Shown here piece by piece: positions 54,661 to 62,821 of a stretch of 64,000 nt of DNA (within the stretch, counting starts at the first letter, position 1; every line of letters starts with the position of its first letter). Under the pieces are notes generated by a model. The model was not told the DNA's origin and made no database searches. It saw only the letters and a program-made list of their open reading frames with translations. The translations under genes and the position numbers were made by a program. The stretch is from Corynebacterium uropygiale (lineage in GTDB: Bacteria; Actinomycetota; Actinomycetes; Mycobacteriales; Mycobacteriaceae), in assembly GCF_021568315.1 (NCBI RefSeq), contig NZ_JAKGSI010000004.1, forward strand, positions 327,164 through 391,163. The letters run 5' to 3'.

Positions 54661-56064
54661 CCACTGGCGGACGGCGGCGGTGGCCCGGCAATCGTCCTCG
54701 TTGTAGCGGAGGAGGCGGGGGCGCTCCGCCGGCGAGGTCCGCGCCCGCCGATACGCCGCCACCGACCCCTCACCGCCGAGCTCCACCTCCGCCCATTGGT
54801 AGCCCGCCACCGGCGCCACCGTCTTGAGCCCCAGCCCCTCGGGCCCGGCGAGCTCCTCGCGCACGTACTGGAAGACGTCCACCCACTGCGAGGAGCGGAT
54901 GAACTCCTCCACCTCCTGCTCCGTGGGCACGCCCGGCTGCCCGGCGAAGCGCCGCGCACTGCTGCGCAACCAGTGGTTTTCCCCGTTGTTGGAGTAGCAG
55001 TACACGCGCACGTCCTCCGGCCCTTCGCCCTCCTCGAGCAGCCTCCGCAGGTGCGCCCAAAACGCGGCGAAGGTCGCCGCCTCCGCCGCCCCGCCGAGCG
55101 GCTCCCACGTCACGAAGGGGTGGTAGCTCTCCCCGTCCCACAGGCCCCACAGGTACACCCCGTGGTCGAGGTACGCCTCCACATCAACGTCGATCTCCCG
55201 CCGCGCCCGCGGAATCGGCCGACCCTGCCGCGCCCGCAGCACCGGAATCCCCTCGCGCCACGCGGCCGCGAGCTGAGACACCTCCCCCAGGTCCGCCGCC
55301 ACGAGTTTGCCCACCGTGTCAATGTGCCGACGACGCAAGCTCGCCGCCCTCTCCCCCGGGAGCACGAGGCTAATGTCGTCCATCTCCTCCAGCTCGGCGC
55401 GGCATTCCCGCTGGTAGGGGCACCACTCGCATTCTTTGACCCGGCGCGGAACCGTGGGGATGGGCGCCGCCAGCGCCGCGCTGAGCGGGGCCTGATGGGA
55501 CTCGGTCCGGTGGAGGAACGCCCGCGTGGGGTCCTGCCCGATCACCCCGCCCCACGGCCCGGCGAGCCCCAGCGCGCTGAGCGCCCGGGTGGCGAGTGCC
55601 AGGCGATACCCGTCGCTCGTGTGGTGCTTGATGCGGAAGGGCTCCTCGTGGGCCTGCCCGCCCAGGCCCAGCTCCGCCGTCCGCAGGGTCGGCACGCGGC
55701 GCCCCTCTGCCGGGCGCGCCGCCCGGTGGGCACTGATCACGATGGGCACATACGTCCCGTCCGTCGCGCGGTGCAGGATGTCCACCCGCACCCGCCAGCC
55801 CGCGCCGGCGAACTCCGCACTGGTGATGAGCGGCGCCTCGCTCACGAGCGCCTCGAGCGTCGCAAGCTCCGCCTCCTCGGGGTCCGCCTCCTCGATATCG
55901 ACGCGCCCCGGCACCGTCGGCAGTAAGGCCAGAGTGTGCCGCCGCGCGGCCGCCAGACGAGCGGAGCGCTCCCGCGCGAGCGCCGTGGGACGCGCCGCGG
56001 GGAAGCGTTGCTGCTGGCGCCGACGGTATTGGCAGCCGACGAGGTCTTGAGCGCGGACACACAC
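54592..56064 (-). CDS. TM0106-family RecB-like nuclease
   Basis: The 490-residue protein has a RecB-like N-terminal nuclease region with a Cys cluster (KECEWCPYQREC, about residues 210-221, plus Cys near the N-terminus) that could hold an iron-sulfur cluster. A C-terminal RNase H-like domain follows, with DVDVEAYLD, and ends with LLRYNEDDCRATAAVRQWL. These features match the TM0106 family. It may act in DNA repair or RNA processing; its job is not established. The gene starts 22 bases from the next divergent frame. Confidence 0.8.
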   Translation of the reverse strand: MCVRAQDLVGCQYRRRQQQRFPAARPTALARERSARLAAARRHTLALLPTVPGRVDIEEADPEEAELATLEALVSEAPLITSAEFAGAGWRVRVDILHRATDGTYVPIVISAHRAARPAEGRRVPTLRTAELGLGGQAHEEPFRIKHHTSDGYRLALATRALSALGLAGPWGGVIGQDPTRAFLHRTESHQAPLSAALAAPIPTVPRRVKECEWCPYQRECRAELEEMDDISLVLPGERAASLRRRHIDTVGKLVAADLGEVSQLAAAWREGIPVLRARQGRPIPRARREIDVDVEAYLDHGVYLWGLWDGESYHPFVTWEPLGGAAEAATFAAFWAHLRRLLEEGEGPEDVRVYCYSNNGENHWLRSSARRFAGQPGVPTEQEVEEFIRSSQWVDVFQYVREELAGPEGLGLKTVAPVAGYQWAEVELGGEGSVAAYRRARTSPAERPRLLRYNEDDCRATAAVRQWLSEGAPGIPLLSAQGQGRRAAE

Positions 56065-56107
56065 AATTGCTGAAGTTTATTCCACTGTGCGGGTAATGTT
56101 GAATTCC

Positions 56108-56737
56108 ATGGGAATCATGAAGAAGCTTCGGAAAGCTCGCCGCGAGGCGAAAGCAGAAATCAAGGCCGCTAAGGCGCGGGTCCGCGCCGAGGCCAAGCAA
56201 TCCGCCAAATTGAAGCTCCGCCAGGACAAGCTTTTGGCCAAGCAGGAGAAGAACCTTCTCAAAGCCGAACAAAAGGGACTCAAGGCCAAGCGCAAGCACG
56301 AGCGCACCATGGCCAAGAAGGAGCTCCAGCGCCTCCGCGCCGGCAAGCTCAATAAGCAGACCGTGCGCCGCTATGCCGGGGTGGCCCGGGTGCTCACCCC
56401 GCTCCTCATTCCGGTGGTCTACCGCGTCGTGACTCTCGGGAAAGAAAAGATGAATTCCGCGCAGGCTCGGCGGCTCGGGGTGGATTCGGATCGCCTCGCC
56501 GAGTTTTCCGGTTATGGCGCACCTCTCAAAGCGCGGCTGGAGAGCATTCGGGAGACCGTGAAGAAGTCGGAGCTGCCCCAGGGCTTCCGCACTGACGTGG
56601 AGAATCGGGTCTCTGAGCTGCAGGATGCGGTGAATAATGCGGAGCACATGACCCCCGAGCAAAGAACCCGCGCCCACCAGAGCATTGCCAAGGAAATTGA
56701 CGGCCTCACCGCGCAAATTCAGGAGCGTTTAAACTAA
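56108..56737 (+). CDS. Basic coiled-coil protein, DUF6474 type
   Basis: The 209-residue protein is highly basic in its first 80 residues (KKLRKARREAKAEIKAAKARVRAEAK and on), with heptad-like Lys/Ala repeats, then a hydrophobic stretch (VARVLTPLLIPVVYRVV) and a helical C-terminal domain. This layout fits the DUF6474 family of Corynebacteriales. ATG 56108 (MGIMKKLRK) is the most likely start; GTG 56087 and ATG 56117 are alternatives. It lies just before lsr2. Confidence 0.7.
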   Translation: MGIMKKLRKARREAKAEIKAAKARVRAEAKQSAKLKLRQDKLLAKQEKNLLKAEQKGLKAKRKHERTMAKKELQRLRAGKLNKQTVRRYAGVARVLTPLLIPVVYRVVTLGKEKMNSAQARRLGVDSDRLAEFSGYGAPLKARLESIRETVKKSELPQGFRTDVENRVSELQDAVNNAEHMTPEQRTRAHQSIAKEIDGLTAQIQERLN

Positions 56738-56743
56738 AAACGC

Positions 56744-56771
56744 TTGACAGAATTCTTTGGTTCGCTACTAT
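56744..56771 (+). promoter_or_regulatory. Strong lsr2 promoter
   Basis: A consensus -35 TTGACA (56744-56749) and -10 TACTAT (56766-56771) are 16 bases apart, about 45 bases before the lsr2 start, right after the preceding stop codon. Confidence 0.75.
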
Positions 56772-56816
56772 CACTTGTGAAAGACCTGTTCGAACTGCAG
56801 AAAGGGAGCCACCCTT

Positions 56817-57179
56817 ATGGCCCGTAAAGAAGTAATCCAGTATTTCGATGACCTGGATAATTCCCCGCTCACCAAGGATGAGGTGGAGATCGTCCACTTC
56901 AGCCTGGGGAACAAGGAATATGAGCTCGATCTTTCTTCCGCCAACGCGGAGAAGTTCCGTGAGCTCCTGCAGCCCTACCTCGAGCACGCCCGCCGCGTGA
57001 ATGTTCCGCAGCGCCGTCGCCGTCGCCAGGGCAATTACGCTGGTGGCGCTGCCGCCTACGGCATCGACCCCGCTGATGTCCGCGCCTGGGCTGAGTCCAA
57101 CGGCATTCCCGTGAACCAGCGCGGCAAGATCAAGACGGAGACGGTGGAGCGCTACCGCGAGGCCAAGGGCCTCGCCTAA
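56817..57179 (+). CDS. lsr2: Lsr2-type nucleoid-associated protein
   Basis: The 120-residue protein has the N-terminal dimerisation domain of Lsr2 (QYFDDLDNSPL-TKDEVEIVHFSLGNKEYELDLS) and a C-terminal DNA-binding domain whose AT-hook-like motif is NQRGKIKTE, where Lsr2 usually has RGR. A basic patch PQRRRRRQG links them. Lsr2 binds AT-rich DNA and silences foreign genes. AAAGGGAG precedes the ATG. Confidence 0.93.
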   Translation: MARKEVIQYFDDLDNSPLTKDEVEIVHFSLGNKEYELDLSSANAEKFRELLQPYLEHARRVNVPQRRRRRQGNYAGGAAAYGIDPADVRAWAESNGIPVNQRGKIKTETVERYREAKGLA

Positions 57180-57200
57180 ATCCCCGATCGCCTCTGCAGA

Positions 57201-57839
57201 TTAGAGCATTCCTTGCTCCCGCGCCGCCGCCACGGCGGAGGTGCGGGAGCGAACGCCTAATTTGTCATAAATGTGGACGAGGTGGGATTTCACCGTCGCC
57301 TCGCTGAGGAGCAGGACCTGTCCGATCTCCCGGTTCGAGGCCCCACCCGCCACCAATTGCAGAACTTCCAGCTCACGGGGGGTGAGCGAACTCCGGGGGG
57401 CCTGGCCGCGCGTCATCAGGCGATCGGCCACGCTCGGCGAGAGCGCCGAGTCCCCCTCCGCCGCCGAGCGCACCCCGGCGAGCAGCTCCTCCGGCGGGGC
57501 GTCCTTGAGAAGATAGCCGACGGCCCCCGCCTCGATAGCCCCGAGGATGTCCGCGTCCGTGTCGTAATTCGTCACCACGAGGACCTTCGGCGGGTTCTCC
57601 ATGGTGGAACGGATCGCGTGGGTGGCCTGCGCCCCCGTCGTCACCCGGGTGCCCTCCGCGCCCGGCCCGAAGCGCAGGTCCATGAGGATGACGTCAATGC
57701 CTCCCGCCTGGGCGGCCGCGATGGCCGCGTCGGCCGTCGCCACCTCCCCAACGACCTCAATGTCCTCCGCACCGTCCAGTACGGCGCGGAGTCCCAAACG
57801 CACGATTTCGTGGTCGTCCGCGAGGAGCACTCTGATCAT
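57201..57839 (-). CDS. hrrA: LuxR-type response regulator (HrrA/ChrA-like)
   Basis: The 212-residue regulator has a receiver domain with LLADDHEIVRLGLRAVL, the phospho-acceptor Asp in ILMDLRFG and Lys in LLKDAPPEE, and a C-terminal LuxR helix-turn-helix (SLTPRELEVLQLVAGGASNREIGQVL). It resembles the heme-responsive HrrA and ChrA of Corynebacterium; the position past sodA matches hrrA in C. glutamicum. The kinase gene lies 54 bases upstream. The name rests on family and position. Confidence 0.8.
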   Translation of the reverse strand: MIRVLLADDHEIVRLGLRAVLDGAEDIEVVGEVATADAAIAAAQAGGIDVILMDLRFGPGAEGTRVTTGAQATHAIRSTMENPPKVLVVTNYDTDADILGAIEAGAVGYLLKDAPPEELLAGVRSAAEGDSALSPSVADRLMTRGQAPRSSLTPRELEVLQLVAGGASNREIGQVLLLSEATVKSHLVHIYDKLGVRSRTSAVAAAREQGML

Positions 57840-57893
57840 CGATCGTCCTTTCCTGGTCCTCCCCGGGCGCCTGCCCGGGCCGTGTCTCTGAGC

Positions 57894-59090
57894 TTAGTCA
57901 ATCCTTCCCTCCGGGCGCGGGATGACGACGGAGATCGCCGTCCCCCGCCCCGGCGCCGACTCCACCTCCAGCGTCCCCCCGCACTCCTCCGCGCGGGTCC
58001 GCATGGCGCCGAGCCCCACGTGCCCCATCCCCTGCGGCCGCTCGCCCACGGCCTCGGGGTCGAATCCCTTCCCGTCGTCGGCGACGTCCAGCCGGATCTC
58101 CTCCTCCCCGTAGCTGAGGCTGATCCGGCAGCGTCGCGCCTCCGCGTGGCTCACGACGTTCGCCACCGCCCCCTGAGCGATCCGCAGCAGCGCGGCCTCC
58201 ATCTTCATGGGCAGCTCGCGGTGCGTCCCCTCGACGTCGGCGCTGATGTGCAGCCCCGAGGTCTGCGAGGCGTGCTCCGCGATGCGGCTCAGCGCGGCGT
58301 CGAGCGAACGGTCCCCCAGCGCCGCAGGCTGGAGCGCCGCGATCATCGCCCTCGCCTCGGAGAGGTTGTCCGCCGCCGTCCGCCGGGCCAGCCGAATCCG
58401 CTCGAGCGCCTTCTCCTTCCCCTCCGGGCCCGCCTCGATCTCATTCTCCGCGACGTGCAGCAGCATCTGAATGCTCGACAGCCCCTGCGCAAGCGTGTCA
58501 TGAATCTCGTGCGCGATGCGCTGGCGCTCCGCCACCACCCCCGCCTCGTGCTGAGTTTCCGCGAGCTCGTTGCGCGTCGCGATGAGCTGATCGATGAGCT
58601 CCGCGCGCTCATCATTGACCGCCCACAGCGCCCGCAGCGAGAAGTGAATCGCAAGGGTCACGACGGCGGACACCACGGGCCCCATCACCCCGCCCGCAGT
58701 AAGCCCCAGCGGAATTTGGGCGAGGATGGCCACGATCGTCGCGCCCACCACGGCCCCGATCCCGACGCGCCCGGGAAGCACCTCCAGGTAGAGGAAGAAG
58801 AGCGGAAAGACCAGGTAGACCCCGATGGGCGCGACGGTGAGCAGCAGCGTCCACATGAAGCTAAGGCCGGTCACCCAGACAAGCACGACGTGCAGCTGCC
58901 AGCGTCGCCACCACATGAACCCGTAGAAATAGAGGCACGCGAAGGATGCCGTGAGAAGAAGGTTGAGCACCGCCTGGCCGCTCGGCATGGTCACCGACGC
59001 CCCGAGCACCACCACGAGCAGCACCGCTGTGAGAATGTGAAGTCCGTTGCGGAGTTTGTGCTCACCGGGGCGATCTAGGACAGTGCTCAT
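57894..59090 (-). CDS. hrrS: Sensor histidine kinase (HrrS/ChrS-like)
   Basis: The 398-residue kinase has five or six N-terminal membrane helices (about residues 20-150), a dimerisation and phospho-acceptor region of the HisKA_3 type (ERQRIAHEIHDTLAQGLSSIQ, His as acceptor) and an ATPase domain with DDGKGFDP and GHVGLGAMRTRAEE. It would phosphorylate the adjacent HrrA-like regulator, probably in response to heme. ATG 59090 is preferred because AAGG lies about nine bases upstream; ATG 59120 is possible. It is divergent from the yidC-like gene. Confidence 0.8.
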   Translation of the reverse strand: MSTVLDRPGEHKLRNGLHILTAVLLVVVLGASVTMPSGQAVLNLLLTASFACLYFYGFMWWRRWQLHVVLVWVTGLSFMWTLLLTVAPIGVYLVFPLFFLYLEVLPGRVGIGAVVGATIVAILAQIPLGLTAGGVMGPVVSAVVTLAIHFSLRALWAVNDERAELIDQLIATRNELAETQHEAGVVAERQRIAHEIHDTLAQGLSSIQMLLHVAENEIEAGPEGKEKALERIRLARRTAADNLSEARAMIAALQPAALGDRSLDAALSRIAEHASQTSGLHISADVEGTHRELPMKMEAALLRIAQGAVANVVSHAEARRCRISLSYGEEEIRLDVADDGKGFDPEAVGERPQGMGHVGLGAMRTRAEECGGTLEVESAPGRGTAISVVIPRPEGRID

Positions 59091-59122
59091 GCGGTGTACC
59101 TTAGTCGAAGTTTGTATCATCT

Positions 59123-60421
59123 ATGACCGTGGTCGATCTCTTCGTGTATCCGGTTTCCGGTGTGCTTAAGCTGTGGCACCTGCTGCTCCATAATGCCTTG
59201 GGGATCGACAATTCTCTCTCGTGGATTCTCTCCATGATCGGCCTCGTCATTGTGGTGCGCAGCCTCATCGCGCCGACGTCCCTCATGCAGCTCAAGAGCG
59301 TGCGCATCAACGTGCTGCTGCGCCCCGAGCTGCGCGCCCTCGCCGAGGAGTACCGCGAGAAAACGGACAAGGAGTCCCTCGCCGAATACGACAAGCGCGT
59401 CAAAGACCTCCGCACCGAGCACAACTACAATGCCTGGGCCGGCTGCATCCCGGTCCTCATCCAATTCCCGGCGTTCATCGGCCTCTACCAGGTGCTCCTC
59501 CGGATGGCCCGCCCGCGCGATGGCCTCGAGACCGCCCAGCACAACTCCATTGGGCTTCTCAACTCCTCGGAGATCTCCTCCTTCCTCCAGGGCCACGTCA
59601 ACGGGGTCCCGCTGCCGGCCTACATCTCCATGACGCCCGAGCAGCACGCCATGCTGGGCACCACCCGGGAGGCCGTGTACCACATGGTCTTCCCCCTCGC
59701 GATCACCGCGATCTGCTTCACGGTCTTCAATCTCGGGCTCTCCCTGTTCCGCAACATCACGACCCTCGACTGGGACTCCAAAGTCGCCCGCGTCATGAGC
59801 GTGGTGAGCGGCAGCTTCATCATCTTCATCCCCCTCATGCTCTCGCGCGCGGCGCTGCACGGTCCGGTGCCCGTCGCGATCGTCATGTACTGGTTCGCGA
59901 ACAACCTCTGGACGCTCGCCCAAAACCTCATCATCCACATCTACATCGCGCGCACCATGCCCGTGACCCCGGAGATCCGCTCCCACATTCGTTCCAGGCG
60001 CCACCACTACCGCGATGAGCGCCGCGAGCACCGCCACTACAAGCGCTGGCTGCGCCGCCAGCGCCTCAAGTCCTGGGTGCTCCTCCACAAGCACCGGCAG
60101 ATTCGCGCCGAGATCCGCGCAGCCAAACAGGAAAAGAAGGACACCAAGCTCGCGAAGAAGGCGGAGCGCAAAGAGCTCAAACGCCAGAAGAGCGCCTCGC
60201 GCAAGCTCATGCAGAAGGAGCAGCGCGAGCGCGCACAGATTCAGCGTCGGCAGAAGCTCATCGAGAAGCAGAAGAAGAAGCAACTCGAGCAGCAGGGGAA
60301 GTCTCCGGAGCAGGCTCCCGAGGCATCCGAGTCCCCCGAACCCGAGTACCAGCCTAAGCACCAGGCGCCGGAGCGGCCCGAGACGCCCGAGGCACCCGAG
60401 GCGCCTGAGAGCGAGGACTAG
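59123..60421 (+). CDS. YidC/Oxa1-family membrane insertase paralogue
   Basis: The 432-residue protein has five predicted helices and the insertase core (VIVVRSLIAPTSLMQLKSVR with the conserved Arg, and AGCIPVLIQFPAFIGLYQVL). The C-terminal 160 residues are very basic (RSRRHHYRDERREHRHYKRW and Lys-rich stretches), a ribosome-binding type tail, ending in an acidic Pro-Glu tail. It is not in the rnpA-yidC context, so it is probably a second copy. It starts 32 bases from the divergent kinase start. Confidence 0.85.
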   Translation: MTVVDLFVYPVSGVLKLWHLLLHNALGIDNSLSWILSMIGLVIVVRSLIAPTSLMQLKSVRINVLLRPELRALAEEYREKTDKESLAEYDKRVKDLRTEHNYNAWAGCIPVLIQFPAFIGLYQVLLRMARPRDGLETAQHNSIGLLNSSEISSFLQGHVNGVPLPAYISMTPEQHAMLGTTREAVYHMVFPLAITAICFTVFNLGLSLFRNITTLDWDSKVARVMSVVSGSFIIFIPLMLSRAALHGPVPVAIVMYWFANNLWTLAQNLIIHIYIARTMPVTPEIRSHIRSRRHHYRDERREHRHYKRWLRRQRLKSWVLLHKHRQIRAEIRAAKQEKKDTKLAKKAERKELKRQKSASRKLMQKEQRERAQIQRRQKLIEKQKKKQLEQQGKSPEQAPEASESPEPEYQPKHQAPERPETPEAPEAPESED

Positions 60422-61017
60422 ATCGAGTAGTCCGCCGGCGGGGCGGAGAGCAAATCCTTCGCGAGGTCCCGCGCCACCTGGAGGGGCTGGAGGGTCTTGG
60501 TCAGCTTGACCCCGGCGAGGCCGCCGTCGAGAAGGACGAGGATCTGCTCGGCCTGGGAGGCGCTGGGGTAGCCGTTGCGCTGCGTGAGGAGGGCGGTGAG
60601 CGTGTCGCGGCACCACCGGCGGTGTTCGTGGACGGCGGTGAGGATGTCGCGCTCGGCGTCGGTGTCGGGGAGGGGAAATTCCGAGGCCGCGTTCTGGAAG
60701 TGCGAGCCGCGATAGTTCTTCAGCGGCTCTTCCTCCATGCACTGGTCAAAGAAGGCGAGGATCTTCTGGGAGGGGTCGGCCATGAGGCGGGTGCGTTCCT
60801 CCCAGGCGGCGCGCCACTGCTCGTCGAGGGTCCGCACATAGGTCGCGACGAGCGCATCCTTGGAACCGAAGAGCGAGTACAGCGAGGCCTTCGCGACGTC
60901 CGCCTCGCGCAGGATGCGGTCGATCCCGATGACGCGGATGCCCTCCGTCGTGAAGAGGCGCGTGGCGCTCTCCAGCAGTCGGTGCCGGGGGCTGGGGCGG
61001 TCGCGGCGACGGGCCAT
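60418..61017 (-). CDS. TetR-family transcriptional regulator
   Basis: The 199-residue regulator has an N-terminal helix-turn-helix (RLLESATRLFTTEGIRVIGIDRILREADVAKASLYSLFGSKDALVATYV) and a helical ligand domain. Its target is not obvious; neighbours are a convergent yidC-like gene and an upstream stress protein gene on the same strand. It shares CTAG with the yidC-like stop. Confidence 0.88.
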   Translation of the reverse strand: MARRRDRPSPRHRLLESATRLFTTEGIRVIGIDRILREADVAKASLYSLFGSKDALVATYVRTLDEQWRAAWEERTRLMADPSQKILAFFDQCMEEEPLKNYRGSHFQNAASEFPLPDTDAERDILTAVHEHRRWCRDTLTALLTQRNGYPSASQAEQILVLLDGGLAGVKLTKTLQPLQVARDLAKDLLSAPPADYSI

Positions 61018-61079
61018 AGTTCCCTCCTAGGATGCATTCACGTTCCGGAACCCAATATAGACAACCCTGTATGGTCATG

Positions 61080-61106
61080 AAAAAGCGGCCCACCGTGGTG
61101 GGCCGC
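61080..61106 (-). terminator. Terminator of the GlsB-like gene
   Basis: A perfect 10-bp stem GCGGCCCACC / GGTGGGCCGC with a two-base loop, followed on the minus strand by TTTTT. Confidence 0.85.
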
Positions 61107-61121
61107 CTTCCTCTGCGCGTG

Positions 61122-61397
61122 TTACTTCTTCATCTTGCGCTGAACGAACTGGACGATCGTCAGCAGGATAACCGCGCCGATGATGCAGGTGATGAGGCTG
61201 AAGATGATGCCACCGCCCTGGACGTCGAAGCCCAGAGCCCCAAGGAGGAAGCCGCCGATGAGACCACCGATGATACCGACGATGATGTTCGCCGGGATGC
61301 CCATGGACTCGTCGGTGTGCTTGATCTTGGAGGCGATCCAGCCGGCAATGCCGCCGATGATGATCCAAGCAATCCAGCCAAGGCTCAGCGTGTTCAT
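61122..61397 (-). CDS. GlsB/YeaQ/YmgE-family stress membrane protein
   Basis: The 91-residue protein has three helices with many Gly residues: WIAWIIIGGIAGWIASKI, IPANIIVGIIGGLIGGFLLGALG and FSLITCIIGAVILLTIVQFV. It ends in a short basic tail (QRKMKK). This matches the transglycosylase-associated (YmgE) family, induced by stress in several bacteria. It has its own terminator. TTTGCAGC-type sequence and GGAGC precede the ATG. Confidence 0.88.
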   Translation of the reverse strand: MNTLSLGWIAWIIIGGIAGWIASKIKHTDESMGIPANIIVGIIGGLIGGFLLGALGFDVQGGGIIFSLITCIIGAVILLTIVQFVQRKMKK

Positions 61398-61513
61398 TCC
61401 AAGCTCCTTTGCAGCTTGAGTGTTATACGTTTCGGAACGTCCCCCATCTTGTCACAGAAGAGCATAAATTCATACTTATTCCTCAACTTGTTATCAAGTC
61501 TCGACATAAAAGG

Positions 61514-61536
61514 ACCCCGCCCGTTACAGGCGGGGT
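61514..61536 (-). terminator. Terminator of the universal stress protein gene
   Basis: The stem ACCCCGCC / GGCGGGGT with a seven-base loop, followed on the minus strand by CCTTTTATG. Confidence 0.75.
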
Positions 61537-61552
61537 GAGGGGCGTCATAGCC

Positions 61553-62449
61553 TTAGAGGCTCTCGGGGCGCACCACAGTCATCGGGCAGGGGGCGGACTG
61601 CAGCAGGGCTCGAGACGTGGAGCCCAGCAGCATTCCCTTGAAGCCGCCACGCCCGTGGGAGCCGACGACGAGCAGCTGCGCGCCTTCCGCCTGCTCGGCC
61701 AGGGCCCGGACCGCGCGGTCCCGGGTGATGACGGTCTTGACGGGAACGTTCGGGTACTTGTCCTTGAGGGGCTGGAGGCGCTCGTCGAGCACCTTCTTCT
61801 GCTCCTCTTCCACTTCCTCCCACTTGTGCTGGGCGGCAGAGAGCCCGGCGAGGGAAGCCTGCACCTGCATGTCAATCCACGTGTGCACGGCGACGAGCTC
61901 GCAGCCACGGGCATCGGCCTCAGCGAAGGCGAACTCGGTGGCCTTCTGGGAGACCTCGGAGCCATCCACACCGACGACCACCGGGCCGTACTTGGTGTTC
62001 TCCGTGACGTTGTTGTCCTCGCGGACAACGACGACGGGGCAGGTCGCGTGGCTCACCACGGCCGCAGACACGGAGCCCAGCACCATACCGGACAGACCAC
62101 CGAGGCCGCGGGAGCCCATGACGATCATGGTGACGTCGTGAGCCATATCGAGCAGCATGTCGATGGCGCTGCCCTCAGCGATGGTGTGGCCGATCTTGAG
62201 GTCGGGGGCCACCTCGTGGGCGATGGCGCGGGCCTCATCGATGGTTTCCATGGTCTCCGCCTGGAGGTCATCGAAAACTTCCTGGGGCGGCACGAGTCCC
62301 TCAGCGTAGAGGAACTGGGGGGTGGTGTAGCTGGAGGCCAAACGCAGCGGAACACCGCGCTTCATGGCGGTGTTGGCGGCCCAGCGGACAGCAGTCTTGG
62401 ACGCTTCAGATCCATCAACGGCAACGACGACAATGTTTTCCTTTGCCAT
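61553..62449 (-). CDS. Tandem-domain universal stress protein
   Basis: The 298-residue protein has two UspA domains. Each has the ATP-binding motif: GSRGLGGLSGMVLGSVS in the first (about residue 108) and GSHGRGGFKGMLLGSTS in the second (about 257), with VVAVDGSE and VVGVDGSE starts. Tandem Usp proteins of actinobacteria often bind ATP and help in dormancy or low-oxygen adaptation. ATG 62449 (MAKENIVV) is preferred over the upstream frame. Confidence 0.9.
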   Translation of the reverse strand: MAKENIVVVAVDGSEASKTAVRWAANTAMKRGVPLRLASSYTTPQFLYAEGLVPPQEVFDDLQAETMETIDEARAIAHEVAPDLKIGHTIAEGSAIDMLLDMAHDVTMIVMGSRGLGGLSGMVLGSVSAAVVSHATCPVVVVREDNNVTENTKYGPVVVGVDGSEVSQKATEFAFAEADARGCELVAVHTWIDMQVQASLAGLSAAQHKWEEVEEEQKKVLDERLQPLKDKYPNVPVKTVITRDRAVRALAEQAEGAQLLVVGSHGRGGFKGMLLGSTSRALLQSAPCPMTVVRPESL

Positions 62450-62619
62450 GGGTGTATTCCTCACCTTGCTTTCAGATACCGTGCGGTCGCTGTCTCTATG
62501 TCGGGCATATCGGACGACCGGCATCGCTCTACACCCTCAGTTTAGCGCTCAGGACCGGCCCCACCCGGGGCCTTCCAAAAAAAATTCTGTACCCCCTTTT
62601 GTCCTGCAATAGAGAAAGA

Positions 62620-62661
62620 CCCCTCGGATGTCGAGGGGCCATTGCCCCCTTATCCGGGGGT
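62620..62661 (-). terminator. Hairpins after the 48-residue gene
   Basis: CCCCTCG / CGAGGGG (62620-62638) is followed on the minus strand by TCTTTC. A second stem CCCCC / GGGGG (62646-62661) lies before it. Together they look like a terminator for the small minus-strand gene. Confidence 0.6.
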
Positions 62662-62674
62662 AGGATGACGGGTA

Positions 62675-62821
62675 TTATGCGGGGATGACGACGGGACCAG
62701 CCGCCTCCGCATTCGCCGGGTAGAGGAAGGAGAACACCTGCCAGAAGATCTGCGCGATCTGCGCGCCGATCCCGTGGGAGAAGAACTCAATGACTGGGGC
62801 CAACAAAGCATCAAGATCCAT
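62675..62821 (-). CDS. 48-residue amphipathic membrane peptide
   Basis: The short product starts MDLDALLAPVIEFFSHGIG, has a hydrophobic or amphipathic helix up to FSFLYPANAEAA and ends PVVIPA. Size and character recall the small channel peptides PorA and PorH of Corynebacterium, but I cannot show homology. A TATACT hexamer lies seven bases upstream of the ATG and no Shine-Dalgarno is seen, so the message may be leaderless. Two hairpins follow the stop. Its first 32 bases overlap the start of the divergent pseudouridine synthase gene, which lowers certainty. Confidence 0.55.
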   Translation of the reverse strand: MDLDALLAPVIEFFSHGIGAQIAQIFWQVFSFLYPANAEAAGPVVIPA